From assembly GCA_944381635.1 (NCBI GenBank), contig CALWLY010000022.1, positions 1 to 57,138 on the forward strand: a stretch of DNA of 57,138 nt, written 5' to 3'. The position numbers and the translations under genes are program-made. The notes under the pieces are model-generated. The model saw only the letters and a list, made by a program, of their open reading frames with translations, was not told the origin of the DNA and ran no database searches. Within the stretch, counting starts at the first letter, position 1. Every line of letters starts with the position of its first letter. Below are positions 9,342 through 17,125 of this stretch, one piece after another. The DNA comes from an uncultured Lachnospiraceae bacterium. Its GTDB lineage: Bacteria; Bacillota; Clostridia; Lachnospirales; Lachnospiraceae.

Positions 9342-10079
9342 TTGCGGAATTTTAAAATAGTGATACAGTATGAGGGAACCCGCTATCAGGGATGGCAGAG
9401 ACAGGAGAGCACAGGGAATACCCTGCAGGGAAAATTCGAGTCTCTTCTTTCCAAAATTGCGGGGAGTCCTGTGGAAATCCAGGCATCCGGAAGGACCGAT
9501 GCCGGTGTTCATGCCTATGGGCAAGTGGCGAATTTCCATATGGAAACAAAACTTGCTCCGGAAAAGCTGCTGGAAAAGATGAACCAGTATCTTCCGGAGG
9601 ACGTGGCCGTTATTTCCATAGAGGAAGTGCCGGAACGGTTTCACAGCCGATTAAATGCCAAAGGCAAAACCTATCGTTATCGGGTTCTGAACAGTCCCGT
9701 TCCCCATATTTTTGAGCGCAGATACGTACATCAGTGCCCGGAAGATCTGGACGTGGAAGCCATGCAGAAAGCGGCATCCTTTCTTGTGGGAAAACATGAT
9801 TTCAAGGCTTTTACTTCTGCAAAAAAGAGCAAAAAATCTACAGTGCGGATCATTGACTCCATCGAAATTGACAGACATAATGACGAGATATGGTTTACCT
9901 TCTCGGGAAACGGATTTTTATTCCATATGGTGAGAATCCTTGTGGGAACCCTTCTGGAAGTGGGGAGAGGTCAGAGAAAGCCGGAGGACATCCCTGCTGT
10001 TTTAGAATCCGGAAAAAGAGAAAATGCAGGGGAACTGGCTCCTGCCAAAGGACTTGCCTTGATGGAAGTCCGGTATTAA
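9342..10079 (+). CDS. truA: tRNA pseudouridine(38-40) synthase TruA
   Basis: A 245-residue enzyme that converts uridines 38-40 of the tRNA anticodon arm to pseudouridine. The catalytic aspartate is Asp53 in ASGRTDAGVHA. The N-terminal IVIQYEGTRYQGWQRQ and the C-terminal GNGFLFHMVRILVG motifs are typical. I choose the TTG at 9342 because GGGAGG sits eight bases before it; an upstream in-frame TTG at 9312 overlaps the preceding gene and has no such site. Placement behind a membrane permease has no functional meaning that I can see. Confidence 0.95.
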   Translation: MRNFKIVIQYEGTRYQGWQRQESTGNTLQGKFESLLSKIAGSPVEIQASGRTDAGVHAYGQVANFHMETKLAPEKLLEKMNQYLPEDVAVISIEEVPERFHSRLNAKGKTYRYRVLNSPVPHIFERRYVHQCPEDLDVEAMQKAASFLVGKHDFKAFTSAKKSKKSTVRIIDSIEIDRHNDEIWFTFSGNGFLFHMVRILVGTLLEVGRGQRKPEDIPAVLESGKRENAGELAPAKGLALMEVRY

Positions 10080-10169
10080 AAAATACAGCGTAACCGGGGA
10101 CGCAGAATAAAATAAAAAGAGTGGATGAGAAGAGGAGAAAATCCTCTGATATAAAATTCATCGAGAAAG

Positions 10170-10763
10170 TTGGAATGGTATGCAGATACTGGAAGAGTTG
10201 CAGCAAGATCTGTTTACGGAAGAAAAAAGAAAGCAGCCGGAAGGACTGAGCTTATCCTGAAGGCTGTATTTTTTATCTATATAGCACTGGTTATCAGGTG
10301 CCTTATTTTTAAATATTCACCGGAGCATTTTCGGAGAATTATGGAAACCTGGCAGACCGGTGTGATACTGGAAGGCCTGGACACGGCAAATTTTACCCTG
10401 TTTAAAACAATAAAAATGTACCTTCATTACTACGAGCAGATGAACAGTTTTGAAAATCTGTTTGGAAATGTGCTGGCATTCGTGCCGTTTGGAATGCTGC
10501 TGCCGTTTTTGGTGAAAAAGGAAAGAGGAGATTTTTTTAATACCCTTGGGTTTGCTTTCCTTTTTTCACTGGGGATTGAAGTCTTTCAATTGTTTTCCGG
10601 GTTTGGAGCTTTTGATGTGGATGACATTCTGCTGAATTGTGTGGGAGGTATGGCAGGCTACATTCTGTTCTTTTTTCTGATACGGCCGTACATAAAGTAT
10701 TGTTTGAAAAAAAGAATAAAAAATCCCAAAAACAGGGGAAAAGAGAAACAAAATAGCATCTGA
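10170..10763 (+). CDS. VanZ-like family membrane protein
   Basis: About 197 residues with four membrane segments. The conserved VanZ-domain features are visible: NLFGNVLAFVPFGMLLPFL (residues about 95-115), a second hydrophobic helix with SLGIEVFQLF, then FDVDDILLNCVGG. VanZ proteins confer low teicoplanin resistance in enterococci, but most chromosomal homologs have no known role. The start is uncertain, since only a TTG at 10170 with weak AGAAAG upstream lies in frame before the basic N-terminal stretch. The C-terminus is strongly basic. Confidence 0.8.
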   Translation: MEWYADTGRVAARSVYGRKKKAAGRTELILKAVFFIYIALVIRCLIFKYSPEHFRRIMETWQTGVILEGLDTANFTLFKTIKMYLHYYEQMNSFENLFGNVLAFVPFGMLLPFLVKKERGDFFNTLGFAFLFSLGIEVFQLFSGFGAFDVDDILLNCVGGMAGYILFFFLIRPYIKYCLKKRIKNPKNRGKEKQNSI

Positions 10764-10829
10764 CGGTTGTACGGAAAAGAAATAAATGGTACAACTAATA
10801 TATAAAACAGTTACAGGCAGCGGGAAAGC

Positions 10830-10883
10830 TGGAATGTCTCAGGATTTCGGAGACGTTGGAATGCCTCAGGAATTCGGACACAC
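10830..10883. repeat. 27-bp direct repeat, two copies
   Basis: TGGAATGTCTCAGGATTTCG at 10830 recurs with two changes at 10857 as TGGAATGCCTCAGGAATTCG. A third, decayed copy may begin near TGGAGCGGAGAATCTCA (10884). It lies in the gap between the VanZ-like gene and the epimerase-like gene. No coding or regulatory role is visible. Confidence 0.75.
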
Positions 10884-10977
10884 ATGGAGCGGAGAATCTC
10901 ACACTGCAGGATTCTATACTCTCAACCACTTAAGATACCGATCATAGGCCTGAAACTGGGGAAGGAAGGGATATTTT

Positions 10978-11856
10978 ATGGGAATGTATGCGATAAAAAA
11001 TGAGAGTGTGGCGATTTTGATCAATACACTGGGCGCAGAACTGAGATCATTGAAAGACTGCCATACAGGGCAGGAATACTTGTGGAATGCAGATCCGGCT
11101 TACTGGAAAAGGACATCACCTATTCTGTTTCCGCTGGTTGGAAATTATAAAAACAAGGAGATGCGTTACGACGGGCGGGTATATCCCATGTCACAGCACG
11201 GGTTTGCCAGGGATATGGAATTTGAATACGTAAAAGGTACGCAGGAATCTGCCTGGTTTCGTTTAAACTCCAACGAGGAGACTCTGCGCAAATATCCGTT
11301 CCCTTTTACCTTGGAAATCGGATATGAATTTTGCGGAGAGAGAACTCTTCGGGTTATCTGGAAGGTAAAAAATACAGGAAAGAAAAAGATGTACTTTTCC
11401 ATCGGAGGTCATCCGGCATTTCTCTGTCCTTTACATAAAGAGGAAAAGCAGACCGATTACAGCATAGCCTTTGACGAAAAGGAAAAAGTGGTGAGCAGGA
11501 TGATCGGGGAAGACGGTCTAGCCACAGATACATTGATTACCTATCCTCTTAAAGATGGGGTTCTGGAAATTACCGAGGATCTGTTTGATAACGATGCGCT
11601 TGTCATTGAAAACAGACAGGCTCAGGAAGTAAGCTTTCTGACTCCGGATAAAAAGTCTTACCTGACCGTACATTTCGATGCGCCGCTGTTTGGCATCTGG
11701 TCTCCGCCCAAAAAGCAGGCTCCCTTTATCTGCGTGGAGCCCTGGTATGGCAGATGTGACCATGCAGATTTCAACGGCACGCTGGAGGAAAGAGAATGGG
11801 GTAACTGCCTGGATCCGGAGGAAGAATTCCAGGCTGCTTACACGATTACCATATAG
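10978..11856 (+). CDS. Aldose 1-epimerase family protein (LacX-like)
   Basis: A 292-residue galactose-mutarotase-superfamily protein. The GALMUT fold markers are present: LGAELRSL near residue 18, RTSPILFPLVGN near 45, QHGFARDMEF near 75, IGGHPAF near 140 (active-site His) and CVEPWYGRCDH near 255 (active-site Glu). It belongs to the shorter LacX/YeaD-like branch, whose members act on hexose or hexose-6-phosphate anomers; the exact sugar is not readable. The start ATG 10978 follows GGAAGGGATATTTT. It stands alone, without sugar-utilization genes. Confidence 0.85.
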   Translation: MGMYAIKNESVAILINTLGAELRSLKDCHTGQEYLWNADPAYWKRTSPILFPLVGNYKNKEMRYDGRVYPMSQHGFARDMEFEYVKGTQESAWFRLNSNEETLRKYPFPFTLEIGYEFCGERTLRVIWKVKNTGKKKMYFSIGGHPAFLCPLHKEEKQTDYSIAFDEKEKVVSRMIGEDGLATDTLITYPLKDGVLEITEDLFDNDALVIENRQAQEVSFLTPDKKSYLTVHFDAPLFGIWSPPKKQAPFICVEPWYGRCDHADFNGTLEEREWGNCLDPEEEFQAAYTITI

Positions 11857-11860
11857 GATG

Positions 11861-11886
11861 CCAGGGGCGAAAGGTCATAGATTTTT
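11861..11886. repeat. Short dispersed intergenic repeat, copy 1
   Basis: CCAGGGGCGAAAGGTCATAG followed by ATTTTT, starting four bases after the epimerase stop codon. Almost the same string follows the ybjQ stop codon at 29961. Both sit just after a gene end. Confidence 0.6.
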
Positions 11887-11943
11887 AGGCAGGCATAAAG
11901 CCTGAGACTTTGAGACCCGATACAAAGGAGGAACTTCAGATTC

Positions 11944-12654
11944 ATGAGAGTGATTTTTATCCGCCACGCAGAACCCAATTATGAGATAGATTCCCTGACG
12001 GAGAAAGGGTGGAGGGAAGCCGCACTTTTAGCTGAGCGTGTCAGCCAGTGGAAAGTGGATGATTTTTATGTCTCTCCTCTTGGAAGGGCGCAGGACACCG
12101 CTTCCCTTACTTTGAAAAAAATGGGAAGGACGGCAGTGACTATGCCCTGGATGCGTGAGTTTGATGCCCCGGTCATTGACCCTGTCACAAAGAAATCCAG
12201 GATTCCCTGGGATTTGATGCCTTCCTATTGGACAGGCATACCGGAATTTTTCGATGTGGAAAAATTTGCCGATGCGGGAATCATGACTACCGGCCCTGTA
12301 AAGGAAGAATACGCAAGAGTAACCGCAGCGTTGGATGAATGGCTGGCCTCCTACGGATATGTGAGAGAGGGAAAAATTTACAGAGTGGCAGAGTCTAATG
12401 ATAAGACGATTGTGTGCTTTTGCCATATGGGAGTCACCCTTGTGTTCCTTTCCCATCTTTTAAACATATCTCCGGTCTGCCTGCTGCAGGGCTTTTTCCT
12501 GCCGCCTTCCTCAGTCACGGTCGTACAGACAGAAGAGAGAGAAGACGGTATTGCCTGCTTCCGGTGCCAGATGGCGGGAAGCACCAGTCATCTTTGGAAA
12601 GATGGAGAACCGGTCTCCCACATGGGTGCTTTTTCCCAGGTATTTCATGACTGA
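11944..12654 (+). CDS. Histidine phosphatase family protein
   Basis: A 236-residue phosphoglycerate-mutase-like protein. The catalytic RHAE motif is at residues 7-10 (VIFIRHAEPNYE), the second Arg is in SPLGRAQDTA, and the second His is in CFCHMGVT near residue 160. The family covers phosphatases of sugars, nucleotides and cofactors, and the substrate cannot be told. The insertion between about 75 and 115 (MPWMREFDAPVIDP...) is longer than in CobC-like enzymes. AAAGGAGG precedes the start by about ten bases. Confidence 0.85.
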   Translation: MRVIFIRHAEPNYEIDSLTEKGWREAALLAERVSQWKVDDFYVSPLGRAQDTASLTLKKMGRTAVTMPWMREFDAPVIDPVTKKSRIPWDLMPSYWTGIPEFFDVEKFADAGIMTTGPVKEEYARVTAALDEWLASYGYVREGKIYRVAESNDKTIVCFCHMGVTLVFLSHLLNISPVCLLQGFFLPPSSVTVVQTEEREDGIACFRCQMAGSTSHLWKDGEPVSHMGAFSQVFHD

Positions 12655-12721
12655 GCCTTGTATAGAGGAGAACTTGTGACATATAAGAATACAAAGCGAG
12701 AGGGATAGAACAGAAAAACTG

Positions 12722-12836
12722 GCTGTCGTAAAATTTACGGAAAGGTGTTTAAGATTCCCCATTCTGCGAGAAAGCAGCAGCTTGCAGAACGGGAAAGCAG
12801 AAACCGCTTTTTCCATTTTACGACAGCTGTTTTTTG
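12722..12836 (+). terminator. Large nested hairpin ending in a T run
   Basis: A 13-bp perfect outer stem GCTGTCGTAAAAT (12722-12734) pairs with ATTTTACGACAGC (12815-12827), followed by TGTTTTTTG. Inside it TTCCCCATTCTGC (12754-12766) pairs with GCAGAACGGGAA (12784-12795). It works as a terminator for the histidine phosphatase gene, but it ends only 41 bases before the next start, so it could also be an attenuator for that gene. It matches no riboswitch class that I know. Confidence 0.7.
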
Positions 12837-12876
12837 TGCAAATAGGACCCCCTTTATTCGGAAAGGAAAATATGCT

Positions 12877-13590
12877 ATGATAAAAACGGGTAAGTTAAGA
12901 CTAACACTTAAGAAAGAGCAAATAAAGAGAGCTGCCGAAAAGTATCATTTTTCAGAGGAAGATAGAAAAGAGCTTGAGAAATGGGCTGTTTACATGGAAA
13001 AAGTCATGGAACAGGGCGCTTCCTGGTGGATCTGGGAAGAAGAAGCAGGGAAAGAAAGAATTCCGAAAAAATGGCAGGAGTCGTCAGAAGGTTTGGAAAA
13101 TCGACAGGTTCTGGCGGCAGTCATAACTCTTGGAAAGGGTGTGGATGAACTGCAGGAGGAGTGTCATGCAAAAGAAGATTACAGCGGCAGTTATCAGGTG
13201 GAATGCCTGGCGGGAGAGTACCTTCTGGAAGCCTATGAGCTTTTTCAGCATATTTGTGAAAACGAGTATGGCAGGCGGGTAAAACAATTTCTTTTCTGCG
13301 GGACTGAGAATTTCCCTCTGGAGGATATGAAAAAAGCATTGGCTTTTTTTGAGGAAGAAAAAATTCCGGTAACATGCAATGATTACAGCGTACTTTCTCC
13401 GAGAAAAAGCGTGGTATTTCTGGCTGTTCTCGGGAAAGATAAGGAGGATAAATGCGGTCACATCTGCGATTCCTGCCAGCTGGCAAACTGTCCCAATCGT
13501 GTAAAAAAAGAGGAAAAGAAACCGCTGCCCTATGGCTATAAGAGAATTCTGGAAAAAAGAGGAAATGAAATTTCTAAAAGAGGCAGTTGA
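12877..13590 (+). CDS. Divergent homolog of the methionine synthase activation domain
   Basis: A 237-residue protein. The stretch VLAAVITLGKGVDEL, a following SGSYQVECLAGEYLLEAYE helix, FPLEDMKKAL and LSPRKSVVFLAV match, in order, the core blocks of stand-alone vitamin-B12-dependent methionine synthase activation domain proteins of Clostridia (TLG.GVD, EAL, PLE, L.P.KSV). The C-terminus has a Cys cluster CGHICDSCQLANCPNR typical of these stand-alone forms. The usual Arg-x-x-x-Gly-Tyr SAM-binding segment is replaced by QFLFCGTENFPLE, so SAM binding may be lost. The ATG at 12877 with GGAAAGGA upstream is preferred to the longer frame through the hairpin. Confidence 0.6.
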   Translation: MIKTGKLRLTLKKEQIKRAAEKYHFSEEDRKELEKWAVYMEKVMEQGASWWIWEEEAGKERIPKKWQESSEGLENRQVLAAVITLGKGVDELQEECHAKEDYSGSYQVECLAGEYLLEAYELFQHICENEYGRRVKQFLFCGTENFPLEDMKKALAFFEEEKIPVTCNDYSVLSPRKSVVFLAVLGKDKEDKCGHICDSCQLANCPNRVKKEEKKPLPYGYKRILEKRGNEISKRGS

Positions 13591-13624
13591 CAAAAAATAA
13601 ACCTGTAACTATAATTGTTACAGG
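13587..13624 (+). promoter_or_regulatory. Consensus promoter with palindromic operator over the -10 box
   Basis: TTGACA (13587-13592), 17 bases, TATAAT (13610-13615): both boxes match the sigma-A consensus exactly. The -10 is the centre of an 8-bp perfect inverted repeat, CCTGTAAC (13602-13609) and GTTACAGG (13617-13624). A bound repressor would block polymerase, so this is the likely autoregulatory operator of the Rrf2-copA operon. The -35 overlaps the stop codon of the preceding gene. Confidence 0.85.
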
Positions 13625-13732
13625 AGGTAAGAAAAAGGTCAGCAGCGGGAAAGACAAAAACAAAAATCCCGAGTGAGAAGCTGATCACAGAAAACCGAAA
13701 ACAAACATTTCAGATAAGGAACGGGAGTGCCT

Positions 13733-14251
13733 ATGAAAATAAATACAAAATTTCCTATGGCTGTTCATATATTGGCGCTGCTTGCCATGAAAGACGAAAT
13801 GGGAGAGGACTGCGGCTGTATGCAGGAGGAAGAGAGGGAAGGCGGACGAGGAGACTGCGGATGCCATTCTTCCGGAAATGAGGGCTGCAGCTGTACATCC
13901 GAAATGCTGGCTAAGAGTATCGGAACGAATCCGGTGGTAGTGCGCAGACTGATTTCCTCTTTAAAGGAGGCAGGACTTGTGAACTGCCGTCCGGGTGTGG
14001 CGGGAGCCTCACTGGGAAGAGATGCTTCGCAAATCACACTATTGGATGTGTATCGGGCTGTGAGAGGACAGGAAGATGGAATGGTTCTTGACGTGCACAC
14101 GAAAGCGTGTCCCAGATGTCCGGTAGGAAAAAATATCACGGCAGCGCTGGAAGAACCTTTTGCCAGGGCTCAGGAAGCCATGGAAGAAAAACTGAGGGAG
14201 TATACGCTTTCGGATATTGCTTTTAGTATAGAAGAAAAGAGAAAAAAGTGA
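13733..14251 (+). CDS. Rrf2 family regulator with Cys-rich insertion
   Basis: A 172-residue winged-helix regulator of the YwnA-like branch (INTKFPMAVHILALLAM, then TNPVVVRRLISSLKEAGLV, ending CPVGKNI). Between helix 1 and the recognition region it carries an insertion of about 28 residues with three CxC motifs: Cys27/29, Cys42/44 and Cys52/54. Typical Rrf2 proteins have only a short linker there. Two more cysteines are in ACPRCPVG near residue 122. It is 22 bases upstream of copA, so I infer that it senses copper or another soft metal through these cysteines. The start ATG 13733 follows GGGAG; a GTG lies six bases earlier. Confidence 0.85.
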   Translation: MKINTKFPMAVHILALLAMKDEMGEDCGCMQEEEREGGRGDCGCHSSGNEGCSCTSEMLAKSIGTNPVVVRRLISSLKEAGLVNCRPGVAGASLGRDASQITLLDVYRAVRGQEDGMVLDVHTKACPRCPVGKNITAALEEPFARAQEAMEEKLREYTLSDIAFSIEEKRKK

Positions 14252-14273
14252 GAAAAGGGAGGGAGCAAAATTC

Positions 14274-17039
14274 ATGAAAAAGGAAAAATTTGATATTTCC
14301 GGAATGAGCTGTTCCGCTTGCTCTTCCCATGTGGAAAAGGCGGTAGGCAAGCTGGATGGAATAGAGCGGGTAAGCGTCAATCTTCTCACAAACAGCATGC
14401 AGGTGGAATATGACGAAGACGTGCTGTCAGAAGAAAAAATTGTGGAAGCAGTGGTGAAGGCAGGGTACGGAGCGTGTCCCGTCGGAGGAGAAAACGGAGA
14501 AAATCCCACAGCTTTAGCGGCAAAAACGGAAAACAACGCGGTCGTAAAAATGGCGGACGAGGAGAGCCGGAAAATGAAGCTCCGCCTGATCGTTTCCATC
14601 ATTTTCTGGATTCCGCTTATGTATGTGGCCATGTATCACATGTTTTATGATTGGTTCGGTATTCCGATTCCGGACATTGTCATGAAGTACTTTCACGGAA
14701 ATGAAAATGCAGTCACATTCGGATTCACACAGCTGTTATTGCTGTGCCCGATTATGCTTGTGAATAAAAAATATTTTACCAGCGGTTTTAAAACCCTGTG
14801 GCACCGGGCCCCAAATATGGACAGTCTGATTGCCATAGGCGCATCGGCGGCTGTGGTTTACGGTATTTTTGCAATCTACCGGATCGGTTACGGACTGGGG
14901 CATGGGCAGATGGATGTGGTGTCCCATTATTCCATGGATCTGTACTTTGAGTCGGCAGGAACGATTCTTACCCTGATCACAGTGGGAAAATACCTGGAGA
15001 GCAAATCCAAGAAGAAAACAAGCGAAGCCATCACAAAACTGATGGATTTATCGCCTAAGACAGCCATCGTCATTCGGGAAGGAAAGGAAGTGGAAATTCC
15101 CACAGAACAGCTGATAGCCGGGGATGTCTTTCTTGTAAAACCCGGAAGTCTGGTGCCTGCTGACGGAAGAATTCTGGAGGGAACTTCCAGTCTGGACGAG
15201 TCAGCGATCACGGGAGAGAGTATTCCGGTTGAAAAAAGAGCGGGAGATATGGTGATCTCCGCTACGGTGAATAAAAATGGATCACTGACCTGTGAGGCCT
15301 TAAAAGTAGGAGCGGACACCACATTGTCCCAAATTATCCGACTGGTTGAGGAAGCAAGCGCAAGCAAGGCTCCCATTGCCAAAATGGCAGATAAGATAGC
15401 GGGAATTTTTGTACCCACGGTTATTATCATTGCCCTTGCCGCAGCATTGCTCTGGCTTATTTTCGGAGCAACGCCGGAATTTGCCATGTCCATCGGCATC
15501 GCGGTACTTGTCATCTCATGCCCCTGTGCGCTTGGATTGGCAACGCCGGTGGCAATCATGGTGGGAACCGGCGTGGGTGCTAAGAATGGAATTTTAGTAA
15601 AATCAGGAGAGGCGTTGCAGGAAGCGAGAAATATTGATACGATTGTACTGGATAAAACAGGAACGATCACGGAGGGAAAGCCTCGTGTGACCGATCTGTA
15701 TCTGCTGCATCCGGAGTACGATGAAAAGCAGCTGCTCAGACTTGCGGCTTCCATGGAAAGCAAAAGCGAGCACCCTCTTGCGGAAGCCATTGTGACGGCG
15801 GCAAAAGAAGGAGCGGAGGGGGATCTGCTGGAAAATCCGGTGGAGATTACCGATTTTAAGGCTGTTTTCGGACGGGGAATACAGGCAGAAAGAAAAAGTG
15901 ACGGGAAACGTCTGCTTGCCGGCAACGAAGCCATGATGAGCGAAAATTCGATTCCTATCCGGGCAGAAGAAAAAGAGCTGGTGGATCAGCTGGCGGAAGA
16001 GGGAAAGACACCGCTGCTGATTGCGGCAGGCGAGGAACTTTTGGGAATCGTTGCAGTTGCAGATACGGTAAAACCTTCCTCCCAGGCGGCAATCCGTGAA
16101 TTTTCACGCATGGGCATTCACGTGATCATGCTGACCGGAGACAACAGACGCACAGCGGAGGCAATCCGCAGACAGCTTGGCATCGAGGAAGTGATTGCGG
16201 AAGTGCTTCCGGCACAGAAGGAGCAGAAAGTTTCCGCTTTAAGAAAAGCGGGAAGAAAGGTTGCCATGGTTGGCGACGGCATCAACGACGCCCCGGCGCT
16301 GGCAGCAGCGGATGTGGGAATTGCCATTGGAGCAGGAACGGATGTGGCAATGGAAAGCGCCGATATCATTTTGATGAAGAGCGATCTTCAGGATGCGGCC
16401 ACAGCGGTAAAATTAAGCCGGGCTGTCATCCGCAATATCAAGGAAAACCTGTTCTGGGCATTCTTTTACAACAGCATTGGCATTCCGCTGGCGGCAGGTA
16501 TACTCTATCCCGCGTTTGGCCTGCGCTTAAATCCCATGTTCGGCGCAGCGGCTATGAGTCTCAGCAGCGTATGCGTTGTGGCAAATGCATTGAGACTGCG
16601 GGGCTTTAAGGCAGTAGGCGCCAAAAGAAAGACAGAGTCCGGCAAAGGCGGGGAAATGACGGAAAAAGAACCGAGAGACAAAGCGGAACATGGCGTGGAA
16701 GAAAACAACGGAACACTTACGGCAGATGGCAGAGCAGAAGCTGTTGTAAAGGATTACCGGAATTTATATGTTAAAAATGCGGCAAATGATTTACAGCCGT
16801 CAGAAAATAAAAACCAGGAGGAAACTACCATGAAAAAAGTATTGACTGTAGAAGGAATGATGTGCGCACACTGCACAGGAAGAGTTCAGAAGGCATTGGA
16901 AGGAATCGACGGTGTGGATTCGGTTGCCATGAGCCTTGAAAACAAAACAGCAGAAGTAACTTTGAGCAAAGAGGTGCCAGATGATGTGTTAAAGGCAGCT
17001 GTTACCGATGCGGGTTATGAAGTGACTGGTATTGCCTGA
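14274..17039 (+). CDS. copA: Copper-translocating P1B-type ATPase fused to a C-terminal CopZ-like domain
   Basis: A 921-residue copper exporter. An N-terminal heavy-metal-associated domain has GMSCSAC at residues 10-16. The transport core has the CPC motif (SCPCALGLATP, near 415), phosphorylation site DKTGT near 460, and GDGIND near 667. After the last helices comes a hydrophilic linker (about 785-850) and then a complete second metal domain from Met853 with GMMCAHC (861-867). Usual CopA proteins of about 740-800 residues have both metal domains at the N-terminus or CopZ as a separate gene. The C-terminal domain has its own Shine-Dalgarno, so a second, short product is likely. Operon with the Rrf2 regulator. 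Confidence 0.93.
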   Translation: MKKEKFDISGMSCSACSSHVEKAVGKLDGIERVSVNLLTNSMQVEYDEDVLSEEKIVEAVVKAGYGACPVGGENGENPTALAAKTENNAVVKMADEESRKMKLRLIVSIIFWIPLMYVAMYHMFYDWFGIPIPDIVMKYFHGNENAVTFGFTQLLLLCPIMLVNKKYFTSGFKTLWHRAPNMDSLIAIGASAAVVYGIFAIYRIGYGLGHGQMDVVSHYSMDLYFESAGTILTLITVGKYLESKSKKKTSEAITKLMDLSPKTAIVIREGKEVEIPTEQLIAGDVFLVKPGSLVPADGRILEGTSSLDESAITGESIPVEKRAGDMVISATVNKNGSLTCEALKVGADTTLSQIIRLVEEASASKAPIAKMADKIAGIFVPTVIIIALAAALLWLIFGATPEFAMSIGIAVLVISCPCALGLATPVAIMVGTGVGAKNGILVKSGEALQEARNIDTIVLDKTGTITEGKPRVTDLYLLHPEYDEKQLLRLAASMESKSEHPLAEAIVTAAKEGAEGDLLENPVEITDFKAVFGRGIQAERKSDGKRLLAGNEAMMSENSIPIRAEEKELVDQLAEEGKTPLLIAAGEELLGIVAVADTVKPSSQAAIREFSRMGIHVIMLTGDNRRTAEAIRRQLGIEEVIAEVLPAQKEQKVSALRKAGRKVAMVGDGINDAPALAAADVGIAIGAGTDVAMESADIILMKSDLQDAATAVKLSRAVIRNIKENLFWAFFYNSIGIPLAAGILYPAFGLRLNPMFGAAAMSLSSVCVVANALRLRGFKAVGAKRKTESGKGGEMTEKEPRDKAEHGVEENNGTLTADGRAEAVVKDYRNLYVKNAANDLQPSENKNQEETTMKKVLTVEGMMCAHCTGRVQKALEGIDGVDSVAMSLENKTAEVTLSKEVPDDVLKAAVTDAGYEVTGIA
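16830..17039 (+). CDS. copZ: Internal in-frame CopZ-like copper chaperone ORF
   Basis: Inside copA, in the same frame, AGGAGG (16816-16821) stands eight bases before ATG 16830. Translation from there gives a 69-residue single HMA domain, MKKVLTVEGMMCAHC..., the size and fold of stand-alone CopZ, which carries Cu(I) to CopA. A site this good inside a coding region points to independent initiation. The alternative is that it is a relic of a former separate copZ gene whose upstream stop codon was lost; both can be true. Confidence 0.6.
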   Translation: MKKVLTVEGMMCAHCTGRVQKALEGIDGVDSVAMSLENKTAEVTLSKEVPDDVLKAAVTDAGYEVTGIA

Positions 17040-17096
17040 AAGATAAGGTGACAGATACTGCCTGAAAGATAAAGTGAACGGCGCTGCCTGAAACGA
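17033..17096. repeat. 26-bp tandem repeat across the copA stop codon
   Basis: The string TGCCTGAAAGATAA, which includes the copA stop codon (TGA 17037-17039), recurs 26 bases later (17059) and in part another 26 bases later (17085, TGCCTGAAA). Copies 1 and 2 differ at few positions. It looks like a recent replication-slippage product and does not change the protein. Confidence 0.8.
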
Positions 17097-17125
17097 AAGC
17101 TTTGCAAAAAAGAAAGCGGCAGACA

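Noticed and set aside
16622-16830. Frameshift or stop loss as sequencing error between copA and copZ
   Set aside because: The frame is open for more than 60 codons through the linker with no base run prone to indels, so I treat the fusion as real, though strain comparison could still show a recent stop loss.
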